A DNA stretch of 64,000 nt, from contig CAYXRK010000004.1 of assembly GCA_964467615.1 (NCBI GenBank), positions 3,894 through 67,893 on the forward strand, written 5' to 3'. The notes under the pieces are model-generated. The model did not search any database, had not been told where the DNA came from, and was given only the letters and a program-made list of their open reading frames with translations. Below, piece by piece: positions 9,357 to 18,175 of this stretch (its first letter is position 1; every line of letters begins with the position of its first letter). The translations under genes were made by a program, and so were the position numbers. This DNA is from CAYXRK01 sp964467615 (GTDB taxonomy: Bacteria; Hydrogenedentota; Hydrogenedentia; Hydrogenedentales; GCA-2746185).

Positions 9357-10724
9357 CTATCGAGCGGCCTCCTGGGGCGCGTGCTCGAGCAGCGATTTCA
9401 ACGACTCGACGACTTTCTCCATGCGCATTCCTCGCGATCCCTTGACCAGAACGACGTCGCCGGGCGACGCGTGCGCAGCGACGGCTTCGACCATGGCAGC
9501 GTGATCTTCGATGTGCTCGGCTACCGGAACCCCGGCGGCGCACGCCGCTTCGACCGTCGCGGCGGCGTGATCGCCGCGCGCGAACAGGTAATCGACGAAG
9601 CGCAGACCCGCATATTCACCAATCTCGCGGTGCAAGCGTTCGGCATGGGGACCGAGTTCCAGCATTTCGCCGAGCACGGCGATGCGTTTGCCGGAGCGAT
9701 TGCGTTCCGAGAGGGCGTCGAGCGCGAGCCGGACCGAACCCGGATTGGCGTTGTAGGAGTCATCGATGATCTCGACGCCGCCCACGTTGAAGACGAGGAA
9801 GCGCGCTGAATCCTCGCAGGCGCGCTCAAGGGGCGCTTGGAATTCGGATATCCCGTGGCGAAGTCCAATCGCGACAGCCAAGAGCACGTTCGCGGCGTGT
9901 CCTTTCGCGTAGAGAGACAGCGTGAGTTCGCCGATCGGATCAATGGTCAGGCGCATGCGGCCGTTGCTCGTAAATTCGCAATCGCGCAGAACGATGTCGC
10001 CCTCGGAGCCGTATCTGACCGTATTGCCAACGAACTGAGCGCCAATCGCGCGGCATCGAGAATCGTCCACGTTGACGTAGAAGACGCCGTGTTCAGGAAG
10101 CGATGTCATGATTTCGGCTTTGGCGCCGGCGACGTCTTCTATTGTCCCGAAGCCTTCGAGGTGGGCCTCGCTGATCATCGTGATGGCGGATTCGGTCGGG
10201 CGGGCGATGGCGCAGAGCCGCTCGATCTCGCCGCGGTGGTTTGCGCCCATTTCCATGACGACGCACTCGGTGGTGGCGTCCATCTCGAGCAGTGTGAGCG
10301 GGCCGCCGATTTCATTGTTCAAGTTGCCGCGCGTTTTGATGACTTTGTACCGCTCGGACAGAACGGCGGCGGTCAGGTCCTTGCTGGTGGTTTTTCCGCA
10401 GGAGCCGGTAATCGCGATTACGGGTACTGCATATCGCGCGCGGTGGTGCGCCGCGAATTGCTGAAGCGCGGCCAAGGAATCCGGCACCTGAATCACCACG
10501 CCACCGATGCATTGACGCTGCGCGACGGCGGCCACGGCGCCTTTCTCAAAGGCTTGATCGAGAAAATCGTTCGCGTCAAAGTTCGCGCCATTGAGCGCGA
10601 AGAAGACGTCGCCCTCGAGCAACGTGCGGGTATCGGTCGAAACGCCGGTGATGCGCGACATGTCGCCTGGACGTTGGGCCTCAAAGACCGCGGCGAGCCT
10701 ATCGATGGAGTAGTCCCAGTTCAT
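9357..10724 (-). CDS. murF: MurF, UDP-MurNAc-tripeptide:D-Ala-D-Ala ligase
   Basis: The 455-residue enzyme adds D-alanyl-D-alanine to the UDP-MurNAc tripeptide. Landmarks are the N-terminal GVSTDTRTLLEGDVFFAL, the ATP loop ITGSCGKTTSKDL at about residue 105, EMGANHRGEIERL, and IIDDSYNANPGSVRLAL in the C-terminal half, which is typical of MurF. Its ATG overlaps the murE stop as ATGA. The 1-bp gap to mraY shows tight operon packing. Confidence 0.96.
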   Translation of the reverse strand: MNWDYSIDRLAAVFEAQRPGDMSRITGVSTDTRTLLEGDVFFALNGANFDANDFLDQAFEKGAVAAVAQRQCIGGVVIQVPDSLAALQQFAAHHRARYAVPVIAITGSCGKTTSKDLTAAVLSERYKVIKTRGNLNNEIGGPLTLLEMDATTECVVMEMGANHRGEIERLCAIARPTESAITMISEAHLEGFGTIEDVAGAKAEIMTSLPEHGVFYVNVDDSRCRAIGAQFVGNTVRYGSEGDIVLRDCEFTSNGRMRLTIDPIGELTLSLYAKGHAANVLLAVAIGLRHGISEFQAPLERACEDSARFLVFNVGGVEIIDDSYNANPGSVRLALDALSERNRSGKRIAVLGEMLELGPHAERLHREIGEYAGLRFVDYLFARGDHAAATVEAACAAGVPVAEHIEDHAAMVEAVAAHASPGDVVLVKGSRGMRMEKVVESLKSLLEHAPQEAAR

Positions 10725-12190
10725 GATTGCCGCCGCGACTCCAGGGCCGCCCGCGCGACCTCGCGGTCGTCGAAATGAATTCTGTTTGCCCCCAGGATTT
10801 GGTAGCCCTCGTGACCCTTGCCTGCGATCATCACTAGATCGCCGGTCGAAGCCATTCCGATTGCGCGTCTTATCGCGCGCTCTCGGTCAAGAATGACTTC
10901 ATGATGTGTGCCGCTCACTTGCTTGCCGCGAACCCCTGTCTCGATTTCCGAGACGATTTGCGAGGGGTCTTCCGAGCGCGGATTGTCCGACGTAATGATC
11001 ACGTAGTCCCCCAGTTCCGCCGCGACAGCGCCCATCTTCGGGCGTTTCCCCCTGTCGCGGTCGCCCCCGCAACCGAACACCACAATCAATCGCACGGGCC
11101 CGAGTTCGCGCGCCGTCGCGAGTACGTTCCGAAGTCCGTCGTCGGTGTGTGCGTAATCAACGACGACCGAGAAATCCTGCCCCGCCTCGACGCGTTCAAA
11201 TCTCCCCGGCACGCTGGTGAACCCTTCGATACCGGCGACGATCTGGTCGAACCCCAGCCCCAATCCCCCGGCCACGGCAGACGCCGCGAGCACGTTCGCT
11301 ACATTATGCCGCCCGGCGAGGGCGGATCGCACCCGCGCGGTACCCGCAGGCGTGATCAGCGTGAACCTCGAGCCATCCGACGCGATGGATACGTTCTCGG
11401 CGCGATAGTCGCCGCCTGGACCGTACGTCACGCAGCGCGCGGTTAGCGCCGACCGAAACGTGTCCGCGTAGGGGTCGTCCAGATTGACGACCCCGAAAGC
11501 GTTGTCGCCGCCGAGCCTCGAGAACAATTTCATTTTCGCGGTGACGTATGCGTCCATCGTCAGGTGATAGTCGAGGTGGTCCTGCGTGACATTCGTGATC
11601 ACTGCCACGTTGAACGCGATGCCGGCGATGCGCTCCTGTTCGAGCGCGTGCGAGCTGACCTCCATGACAACGTGCGTCGCGCACGCATCACGCGCTTTAG
11701 CGAAAAGTCCTACAAGTTCCTCGCCGAACGGCGTCGTGTGGGACGCATCGAGTGATTGATCGCCGACGAAGTATCCAAGCGTTCCGAAGTTTGCGGCGGA
11801 GGACCCCGCGGAACGAAGCATGTGCTGGATGAGAAATGCCGTGCTGGTTTTTCCATTTGTGCCGGTGACGCCGATTACGGTCATCGCGTCGCTCGGGCGG
11901 CCAGCGAGTTCGTGCGCGAGGACACCGAGAGCGCGGCGCGCGTGATTGACACAAAGGTAGGGCATGCCCGCGAGCGAGGTGATGTCGCCACGCTCTCCGG
12001 CAATGGCCGCCACGCCGGACTCACGAACGCTCTCGGCAAAATCATGGCCGTCGTTCTGACCGCCGCAAATGGCGACGAAGAGTGCGCCGGGGCCCGCGTT
12101 ACGCGAATCTTCCGTCACGCGCGAGATATCGATGTCGCCTTCCGCCGGACACCGCGCCTCAACCAGAGCGGCGGCTTCACGAAGTTTCAT
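10721..12190 (-). CDS. murE: MurE, UDP-MurNAc-dipeptide:meso-diaminopimelate ligase
   Basis: This 489-residue Mur ligase adds the third stem residue. Motifs are the ATP loop GVTGTNGKTSTAFLI (about residue 110), NVTQDHLDYH, FERVEAGQDFSVVVDYAHT, and DNPR within SDNPRSEDP. DNPR is the known signature of meso-DAP-specific MurE, so the peptidoglycan is predicted to be DAP type. The start at ATG 12190 (MKLREAA) is chosen over the longer frame because it matches the family N-terminus; it overlaps the end of ftsI by 14 bp. Confidence 0.95.
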   Translation of the reverse strand: MKLREAAALVEARCPAEGDIDISRVTEDSRNAGPGALFVAICGGQNDGHDFAESVRESGVAAIAGERGDITSLAGMPYLCVNHARRALGVLAHELAGRPSDAMTVIGVTGTNGKTSTAFLIQHMLRSAGSSAANFGTLGYFVGDQSLDASHTTPFGEELVGLFAKARDACATHVVMEVSSHALEQERIAGIAFNVAVITNVTQDHLDYHLTMDAYVTAKMKLFSRLGGDNAFGVVNLDDPYADTFRSALTARCVTYGPGGDYRAENVSIASDGSRFTLITPAGTARVRSALAGRHNVANVLAASAVAGGLGLGFDQIVAGIEGFTSVPGRFERVEAGQDFSVVVDYAHTDDGLRNVLATARELGPVRLIVVFGCGGDRDRGKRPKMGAVAAELGDYVIITSDNPRSEDPSQIVSEIETGVRGKQVSGTHHEVILDRERAIRRAIGMASTGDLVMIAGKGHEGYQILGANRIHFDDREVARAALESRRQS

Positions 12191-14327
12191 CGGGGGCCTC
12201 GGCCGCATCCGTGGCGAAGATGAGGCGACACACCGCAACGTCGTCGAGCGGCGCGCCGGCGGGTGGAAACTGGCTGACGACGCGGCCGACGCCTTGCGGA
12301 TCCCACTGCAAACCGAGCCCGACGATTTCGGCCTTGGCTTGACGCTTGGTCATTCCGGAAAAATCAGGCAAGCGCGGCCCCCAAAGGTCTTCAAGGTCCC
12401 CGCCGTGGGTCAGTTGCAACGCGGCGTAGTTCGTGACCGCTTTCGCCTCGACCGGATCGACCGCGTCAAACGACGGACGCACGGCGACCGTATCCGCGTC
12501 GATCATTTGCTTTAATCCGCTCGCCGAGGCGACCATCAGTTTGCCCGCTTCCGTCGGGCGCATCGGATCGGGTGGAACATGCAATTGAACAAGTGCGTCG
12601 CGCATGACGGCCTTGAAAACGGGGCCGCTCGCCTGGCCGCCATGATGTGTACCCATCTTCGGTTCCTGAACGACAATAACGCAGGTGAGGCGCGGGTCAA
12701 TAATTGGGCCGAAGCCGGCAAACACAGCGGTATACCTGTCAGTGTAGTATCCGCGGCCGTCTGGCCGGGCGATTTGGGCGGTGCCGGTCTTTCCGCCGAC
12801 GCGATACTCGGGAATGGCGGCGCGCCATCCCGTGCCATATTCCCAGGTGACGACGTGATGGCAGAGGGCGCGCATGATTTCGGCGGTTTCTTCGGAAATG
12901 ACGCGTTCGCGCAGTCCACGGTGCAGGTAGGTGATTTCGCCTTCGGACCCGACCGCCTTTTCGACCAAATACGGTTCAACACGGTAACCACCGTTCGCGA
13001 TAATGTTGTAACCCTGGGCGAGTTGCAGCATCGTGACGGCGATTTCCTGGCCGATCGGGAGCGAACCCATCGACAGGCGAGACCAGTCGCGGCGAGAACG
13101 AAAAATGCCGGAGCTTTCGCCGGGAAGATCCAAGCCGGTCTTCGTGCCGAATCCGAAGCGCCGAATCCAGGTTTCCAAGCGCTCCTGACCGAGCAACGCG
13201 CCGACTTTGATCGTCGCAATATTGCTGGACTCCGCAAACGCCTGGGAAAAGGGAATGGCGCCGCGGGGGTGCGTGTCCTTAATCCGATGACCGTACGGAT
13301 TGAACGAGCCTCCTTCGCAATCGATCAGGTCACTGGGGGTGACGAGCCCGAGTTCAATGGCCGCCGAGGCGGCCACAATCTTGAACGCGGAACCTGGCTC
13401 GAACACGTCGACAAACGTACGGTTCTTGCGTAGGCCGCCCTCAAAATCGAAGTATAGGTTTGGGTCGAAAGCTGGGCGCGCAGCGAGCGCCAATACAGCG
13501 CCGGATTTCGGGTCCATCAGGAGCCCCATCGCGCCGCGGGCGTTGGTTGTTTCGATAGCACGGTCGAGTTCCACTTCGAGCGTATGTTGGAGCGAGGCAT
13601 CAATGGTAAGGGTAACGTTCTCTCCACCGGCCGCGGGTTCGTACTCGAGAGTCAAGTAGTCGAGCATGCGGCGCTTGTTATCGACGCGGTATACCTTGCG
13701 TCCCGCTTCGCTGCGAAGGCGTTCATCGTAGGCAAGCTCGATGCCTTCCGCGCCTTGGCCCTCGATATTTGCGAAACCCAAAACGTGGGCCGCCAAGGGG
13801 CCTTCGGGATAAAAGCGGAGGGATTCTTCCTGCAAGATGAGCGCGTCGCGGTCGGGGGCGTCGTCGATGTCTTCCATCTTCCGCGCCTCGGAATCGCCCA
13901 GGCGGCGCTTTATCCAGACGAACTTGCGGGTCTGGTTTTCGCCGCCTTGGCGCGTGACGCGCTCGTAGATGTCGCGGTCGGAGTCGATGCGCGATGTGAT
14001 CCAGTTGACGAGAGTCAATGGATCGGTGACCCGACTCGGATTTACGGCGAGGGAGTATACGGTACGGTCCGTGGCAAGGACGCGTCCCTCCCGGTCGAGG
14101 ATTTCGCCGCGGGGGCGGTGCAATGTGGTGAACCCAATGTGGGTCAGGTCTTCTTGACTGAATCGCGCGTCGGGATCGACTTGGAGTTGGACCAGGCGTC
14201 CCGCGACTGTGCCGTAGGCCGCCAAGAAACAAATGCCGACGAGACACACGCGAATGCGATGAACGCGCTCCGCGGGATCGAGGGCCACGTCCCTCGCTGG
14301 CGCGACAGCCCTCTTACGACCCGCCAT
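12177..14327 (-). CDS. ftsI: FtsI-type class B penicillin-binding protein with a C-terminal PASTA domain
   Basis: A 716-residue septal transpeptidase. One membrane helix near residues 25-47 is followed by the class B dimerisation domain (RGEILDREGRVLATD). The transpeptidase domain has the three catalytic motifs: SAFK (active-site Ser, in EPGSAFKIV), SSN (in ESSNIATIK) and KTGT (in VGGKTGTAQ). A PASTA-like domain of about 60 residues (LPDFSGMTKRQAKAEI to the end) closes the protein. PASTA on the division PBP is common in Gram-positives and some other phyla but not in E. coli. It is followed by murE in the usual dcw order. Confidence 0.94.
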   Translation of the reverse strand: MAGRKRAVAPARDVALDPAERVHRIRVCLVGICFLAAYGTVAGRLVQLQVDPDARFSQEDLTHIGFTTLHRPRGEILDREGRVLATDRTVYSLAVNPSRVTDPLTLVNWITSRIDSDRDIYERVTRQGGENQTRKFVWIKRRLGDSEARKMEDIDDAPDRDALILQEESLRFYPEGPLAAHVLGFANIEGQGAEGIELAYDERLRSEAGRKVYRVDNKRRMLDYLTLEYEPAAGGENVTLTIDASLQHTLEVELDRAIETTNARGAMGLLMDPKSGAVLALAARPAFDPNLYFDFEGGLRKNRTFVDVFEPGSAFKIVAASAAIELGLVTPSDLIDCEGGSFNPYGHRIKDTHPRGAIPFSQAFAESSNIATIKVGALLGQERLETWIRRFGFGTKTGLDLPGESSGIFRSRRDWSRLSMGSLPIGQEIAVTMLQLAQGYNIIANGGYRVEPYLVEKAVGSEGEITYLHRGLRERVISEETAEIMRALCHHVVTWEYGTGWRAAIPEYRVGGKTGTAQIARPDGRGYYTDRYTAVFAGFGPIIDPRLTCVIVVQEPKMGTHHGGQASGPVFKAVMRDALVQLHVPPDPMRPTEAGKLMVASASGLKQMIDADTVAVRPSFDAVDPVEAKAVTNYAALQLTHGGDLEDLWGPRLPDFSGMTKRQAKAEIVGLGLQWDPQGVGRVVSQFPPAGAPLDDVAVCRLIFATDAAEAPDETS

Positions 14328-14776
14328 TAGCGCCTATCCATGCGTACCGCATCCACCAATGCCGCGAGGCGCTCGACGGTCGTCTCGCGTTGAGCAGGTG
14401 GCTGGGCCGCGGGCACGATCTCGTCGTCAGGATCCGCCTCGGGCGCAATGATGTCGAACAGGGGCGCGGGCTGTTTTGGCTTTACCACGACCACATGACC
14501 AGGCCGCGGTTCGACCAGTTCGAGTTCGGGGGCCTGCGAGGCGATATGATCGAGACGGGTGAGGCCGTGCTGGTCGTCTTGGAGCACGTCTATCTTTCCT
14601 TCGATTTCTCCGAGTTTCGTCCGGAGGGCGTTCGCTTCGTACTGGTTGGCGAGGATGCGCGCATGGAGCCGGGCCTCGAACATCACGAGCGAGAAGGGGA
14701 CGACCAGGAACGGAAGCCATTTCCACCAGCCGCGCAGCGTGGCGCGTTGGTCGCGCCGGGAAGTATTTCGCATCAT
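14327..14776 (-). CDS. ftsL: FtsL-like divisome protein
   Basis: This 149-residue protein has a basic N-terminus, one membrane helix (about residues 18-38) and a following coiled-coil-like segment (about 40-75), then a Pro/acidic tail. The size, topology and position between rsmH and ftsI are those of FtsL, a bitopic protein that links FtsI/FtsW to the divisome. FtsL diverges too much to be confirmed by sequence by eye; the C-terminal tail is longer than in E. coli. It overlaps rsmH by 4 bp and abuts ftsI. Confidence 0.75.
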   Translation of the reverse strand: MMRNTSRRDQRATLRGWWKWLPFLVVPFSLVMFEARLHARILANQYEANALRTKLGEIEGKIDVLQDDQHGLTRLDHIASQAPELELVEPRPGHVVVVKPKQPAPLFDIIAPEADPDDEIVPAAQPPAQRETTVERLAALVDAVRMDRR

Positions 14777-15708
14777 GCCGCCTTTGCACCGTCAAGTTTT
14801 TCGGCGGCGCGTAGCCGTGCACTGTGCGCGCGGGGGTTTGCGCGGACTTCGTCCGTGGACGGAACGACCGGTTTGCGGGTCAATACACGCAACATGGGCC
14901 GCGTCTTTCCAACGGTGCGGCCGTCCGGAGCACGTTCGTCGCGGCTTGTGCCGAGTTCGCGGAGGACGCGTTTGGCGATGGCGTCTTCGCCGGAATGGAA
15001 CGAGATCACCACGAGCCGGCCACCAGGCCGCAGCGCTTCGGCCGCGGCGCGCAAGCCAACTTCCAATTCGCCCAATTCGTTGTTGACCGCGATCCGAATT
15101 GCCTGAAACACGGTGCGGGTCTCCTCGGGCACGCGGTCGACGTGGGGAAAGGCCTTGCGGATGGCGGCGATCAAATCGGCGGTCGTTTCGAGGGGCTTCG
15201 CGGCACGGGCGGCGCAGATGGCGCGGGCGATGGATCGGGCGCGGCGCACGTCGCCGTAGTCGCGGAGGACGCGTTCGATGTCCTCTTCTCGCGTCGTGGC
15301 AAGAAACGACGCGGCGGTCGTCGATTGCGTCGTATCCATTCGCATGTCCAAAGGGCCTTCGCTTTGAAAGCTAAATCCCCGCGCGGGGTCATCGAGTTGC
15401 ATACTCGATACGCCGGCGTCTATCAGCACTCCGTCCACACCTTCAATTCGTTCGCGCGCGAGGACCGCAGCAAGCTCGGCGTAGCGCGCGTTGACCAGTT
15501 TGGCGGAGGGGAACGCCCCTAGGCGTTCGCTCGCCAACCGTACGGCAACAGGGTCTCGATCCAGCGCGAGCAACCTGCCGCCCCGCAACTGCTGGGCGAT
15601 CAGAAGACTGTGTCCGCCTCCGCCCGCCGTGCAATCCACGTAGATGCCGTCCTCTCGCACGCAGAGCCATTCGAGCGCCGGCCCAGCGAGGACGGGGATG
15701 TGCACCAA
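14773..15708 (-). CDS. rsmH: RsmH (MraW), 16S rRNA C1402 N4-methyltransferase
   Basis: A 311-residue SAM-dependent methyltransferase that modifies C1402 of 16S rRNA. The SAM loop DCTAGGGGHSLLI is near residue 25; further motifs are GVLIDAGVSSMQLDDPARGFSF and VISFHSGEDAIAKR. The translated frame begins with TTG at 15708, directly after the STAS stop. A GTG at 15705 is the alternative start; no ATG is available. Confidence 0.95.
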   Translation of the reverse strand: MVHIPVLAGPALEWLCVREDGIYVDCTAGGGGHSLLIAQQLRGGRLLALDRDPVAVRLASERLGAFPSAKLVNARYAELAAVLARERIEGVDGVLIDAGVSSMQLDDPARGFSFQSEGPLDMRMDTTQSTTAASFLATTREEDIERVLRDYGDVRRARSIARAICAARAAKPLETTADLIAAIRKAFPHVDRVPEETRTVFQAIRIAVNNELGELEVGLRAAAEALRPGGRLVVISFHSGEDAIAKRVLRELGTSRDERAPDGRTVGKTRPMLRVLTRKPVVPSTDEVRANPRAHSARLRAAEKLDGAKAA

Positions 15709-16056
15709 CTAGGCCGCCCGGCGGTACCGCTGGATGGCTTGGGATTCGCTCTCGAAGGTCTCGAACAGCGTCGTCACCCCGACCATGCGGAAGAGCCGCT
15801 GGGTGTAAAGGTTTAGGCCGACGAGTTTCATGTCGCCTTCGTTCGCGCGGAACTGCCGGAGCCGCTCGACCAGGATCCCGACGCCCATGTAACTGATGAA
15901 CTTGACTCCGGTCATGTTCACCACGACGTTGTGCTGCTTGTCGCGCAGGCACTTGACCAGAGCGACCCGAAGGGCGTTCGCGCCGTCCTCGTCGATGTCG
16001 CCCTCGAGACGCAGCGTGGCCACGTCCCCTACCGCGTTCGCCGTAACGTTTAGCAT
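15709..16056 (-). CDS. STAS-domain protein (anti-sigma-factor antagonist-like) inside the dcw operon
   Basis: The 115-residue sequence has a complete STAS fold pattern: LEGDIDEDGANALR, VVVNMTGVKFISYMGVGILVERL, and KLVGLNLYTQRLFRMVG. STAS proteins of the SpoIIAA/RsbV type bind anti-sigma kinases and are controlled by phosphorylation of a Ser in a DSSG-like motif. Here the corresponding segment reads ISYMG, so by my hand alignment the phosphorylated Ser position is occupied by Tyr and the usual switch may not operate. It sits between mraZ and rsmH, a pair normally adjacent, and shares their operon. The role is unknown; a division or stress link is inference. Confidence 0.85.
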   Translation of the reverse strand: MLNVTANAVGDVATLRLEGDIDEDGANALRVALVKCLRDKQHNVVVNMTGVKFISYMGVGILVERLRQFRANEGDMKLVGLNLYTQRLFRMVGVTTLFETFESESQAIQRYRRAA

Positions 16057-16089
16057 TTCCCTGCCTCCTTTATGATACCGTCCACCGCT

Positions 16090-16557
16090 TTAGCCGCGCG
16101 ACGCGGCCGCCTCCACTGGCTGCGGCGTGAACAACGCCGCCGCCGTTTGCTTGAACGCGTTTTCTTGACGCTCCCGGAAGGCGAGCCAATTCTCGCGGCT
16201 CCACAATTCCAGGTGATCGTCTACGCCGGTAAACACAACGTCTTTGTCGATGCCGGCATGCTCGCGAAGGTGTTGCGGGACCGGGACCCGGTTTTGTTTG
16301 TCGAGTTGGACTTCCTCGACGCTGCCGAAAAACATTCGGCGGAAATCGATGGCGTGGGCGTCCATGCTAGAATAGCGCGCAGCTTGCCCGCGGATGATGT
16401 CCCACTGCTGGCGGGGGAACAGGAAAATGGATTTGTCGAAGCCGCGAGTCATGAACCATTGGGAGTGACCCAGGCCATCCATAACGTCTCGATATTTGCG
16501 GGGCACGGTAACGCGGTTCTTCTCGTCCAGAACCGTTATGGCCTCCCCGGAATACAC
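16090..16557 (-). CDS. mraZ: MraZ, transcriptional regulator of the dcw cluster
   Basis: MraZ is a ring-forming SpoVT/AbrB-type DNA-binding protein that controls its own operon. The 155-residue protein has two AbrB-like units, DEKNRVTVPRKYR and DKQNRVPVPQHLREH. The start is GTG at 16557: AGAGGG lies 7 bases upstream, and the upstream part of the longer open frame would run through the promoter. It is the first gene of the operon. Confidence 0.93.
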   Translation of the reverse strand: MYSGEAITVLDEKNRVTVPRKYRDVMDGLGHSQWFMTRGFDKSIFLFPRQQWDIIRGQAARYSSMDAHAIDFRRMFFGSVEEVQLDKQNRVPVPQHLREHAGIDKDVVFTGVDDHLELWSRENWLAFRERQENAFKQTAAALFTPQPVEAAASRG

Positions 16558-16574
16558 GAGATGACCCTCTTTTT

Positions 16575-16629
16575 GCCACCTGACCCCACCAAACTGCCCT
16601 ACTCTACCACTTTGACCCACCTTTGTCAA
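16575..16629 (-). promoter_or_regulatory. sigma70-type promoter of the dcw operon overlapped by MraZ-box-like repeats
   Basis: On the minus strand TTGACA (16624-16629) and TAGAGT (16601-16606) are separated by 17 bases. Four GTGG motifs, with an AGGG between the second and third, occur at 10 to 11-base spacing across 16575-16620, covering spacer, -10 and leader. Established MraZ sites are TGGG/GTGGG-type repeats about 10 bases apart, so autoregulation is likely. AGAGGG at 16565-16570 is the ribosome-binding site. Confidence 0.8.
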
Positions 16630-16687
16630 CGAAAAAATGTCCGTTAGTTGTTGATAGGCAAGGACTTATGACGGAATGTTTATTCAG

Positions 16688-16693
16688 TATAAT
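16688..16693 (+). promoter_or_regulatory. candidate -10 hexamer upstream of the AtpI-like gene
   Basis: A perfect TATAAT lies within a small inverted repeat (ATTCA-N6-TGAAT). No convincing -35 at standard spacing. It lies about 165 bases before the start at 16859. Confidence 0.3.
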
Positions 16694-16858
16694 GAATCTC
16701 TCGACGGACTTTTTCGGGTATTTTTCGAAAAGAGATGTCCAGTTTCAGCCCAAACAATCCGCTGGCGATGGGTACGAGCAGGATGTGGACAGGTGACCGC
16801 GACGGATTTACGGGGCGAGAGCGCTCAGGCTCGCGGATGAAGCGCCAAGATTAGACCA

Positions 16859-17086
16859 ATGGAACGCGGCCCGGATCAATTTGGTCCTACCAAGCGCGAT
16901 GGAGCGCTGATCGTCGCGGCCAGCCTGGGGTCCGCGATCGCAGGACCCATCGTGCTGGGTGTCGCGGCCGGTTTGTGGCTGGACAAGCGCTTCGAAGGGG
17001 GCGGGTTCTTCTTGATGGGGACAGTCGCGCTGGGGATCGCAGGAGCGGTTGTTGCGGGGTATCGGCTGGTCAAGCCCTACTTGTAG
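16859..17086 (+). CDS. AtpI/AtpZ-like small membrane protein
   Basis: 75 residues with two predicted membrane helices (about 18-38 and 48-68) separated by the short loop WLDKRFEGGG. This is the pattern of AtpI/AtpZ-type proteins (AtpI assists c-ring assembly of F-type ATP synthase). No atp genes follow in this window; a hairpin terminator comes right after, so it is expressed alone. The family call rests on size, the GLWLDKRF loop and topology. Confidence 0.65.
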   Translation: MERGPDQFGPTKRDGALIVAASLGSAIAGPIVLGVAAGLWLDKRFEGGGFFLMGTVALGIAGAVVAGYRLVKPYL

Positions 17087-17104
17087 AAGGCGGTGCTAAA
17101 CGAC

Positions 17105-17130
17105 GAAAGCGGCCGCGCAGGGCCGCTTTC
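17105..17130. terminator. hairpin between convergent genes, probable bidirectional terminator
   Basis: A perfect 10-bp inverted repeat (GAAAGCGGCC with GGCCGCTTTC, loop of 6) sits between the 3' ends of the AtpI-like gene and ctaF. No strong T-tract follows on either strand. Confidence 0.6.
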
Positions 17131-17153
17131 GAGACGAATATGTTAAATGCCTA

Positions 17154-17477
17154 TTACCTCGGGAGTGGCGGAGTATAGGGTGTTCCGAGGTCCGCGCCGA
17201 CAAAGTCGGTGAGCGTGAATAGGAACATGATGCACAGCCAGATGAATCCCGCGAACGCGAAGACTTTGGTCAGCTGCGTGCCATTGCGCACATTCATGAA
17301 GATGAGCACGATAAGCGTGGCCTTGGTGATGGCGATTCCGAGCGCGATGGGAAGGTTAAACGCGCCGAACTGTTGCTTGGCGGCCCAGACGGTCAGCAGC
17401 ATCAGGACGGTGAGGGCGATGATGTTGTAGACGTAGTGCCGGGGCGGGACGATATGGTGGGTGTCATGGCCGGACAT
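17154..17477 (-). CDS. ctaF: cytochrome c oxidase subunit IV family protein
   Basis: 107 residues with three membrane helices, matching the prokaryotic subunit IV family of caa3-type oxidases. The start at ATG 17477 (MSGHDTHH) is supported by AAGGAAG upstream; the longer frame would run into ctaE. It is the last gene of the oxidase operon and follows ctaE by 11 bases. The His-rich N-terminus is common in this family. Confidence 0.85.
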   Translation of the reverse strand: MSGHDTHHIVPPRHYVYNIIALTVLMLLTVWAAKQQFGAFNLPIALGIAITKATLIVLIFMNVRNGTQLTKVFAFAGFIWLCIMFLFTLTDFVGADLGTPYTPPLPR

Positions 17478-17488
17478 AAGAATCTTCC

Positions 17489-18175
17489 TTACGGCTTGGG
17501 AATGAGATAGATCATTGGAAACAAGAAGACCCACACGATATCGACAAAGTGCCAGTAGAAGCCGAACATTTCGATCGGCATAAACCGGTTGGGCCCGAAT
17601 TTCTTTTTTAGGATGAGAACGAGCAACACCGAGCCGATGCCGACGCCGATGATCATGTGAAAGGCGTGCATGCCGGTCATGGTGAAGTACAAGACGAAGA
17701 AGAGCTTCATGTTCTCGACGGGGCTGACCAACTGCGAGGTCAGTTCGATGTGCGAGAGGTCCCATGATATGTTGGGTATAAGCCCGTGGATATATTTCTC
17801 GCGGTACTCGAAGTACTTCACGACGAGGAAGGTGGTGCCCAAGAGCAGCGTAAGCACGAAATTGACGACGAGGGGCTTGAGCCGGCCGACTTGGGTGTAG
17901 TAGACGGACATGGCCATCGTGAGGCTGCTGACCAACAGGACGACGGTATTTCCGGCGCCGATGGTCGTGTTGAGATGCGTAGCCGCCTCACCCCAGATGT
18001 CCGGGTATTTGTAGCGGTACACCGCATACGCGCAGAAGAGGCCGCCGAAGAACATAATTTCCTGGGCCAAGAACAACCACATTCCGAGGATGTTGACCTC
18101 GTTGTGCTGCGCCTTGGTTTCGAAATGTCCCGGAAGCAGAGGCTTCGGCGGACCCATGGTAACGGTGCTAGACAC
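17489..18175 (-). CDS. ctaE: cytochrome c oxidase subunit III
   Basis: 228 residues with about six membrane helices. Family segments include [30 protein letters not shown] and [17 protein letters not shown]. Subunit III stabilises proton uptake by subunit I. The GTG start at 18175 is preferred over ATG 18157 because AGGAGG lies 6 bases before it; it overlaps the ctaD stop by 8 bp. An upstream longer frame exists but lies inside ctaD. Confidence 0.93.
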   Translation of the reverse strand: MSSTVTMGPPKPLLPGHFETKAQHNEVNILGMWLFLAQEIMFFGGLFCAYAVYRYKYPDIWGEAATHLNTTIGAGNTVVLLVSSLTMAMSVYYTQVGRLKPLVVNFVLTLLLGTTFLVVKYFEYREKYIHGLIPNISWDLSHIELTSQLVSPVENMKLFFVLYFTMTGMHAFHMIIGVGIGSVLLVLILKKKFGPNRFMPIEMFGFYWHFVDIVWVFLFPMIYLIPKP

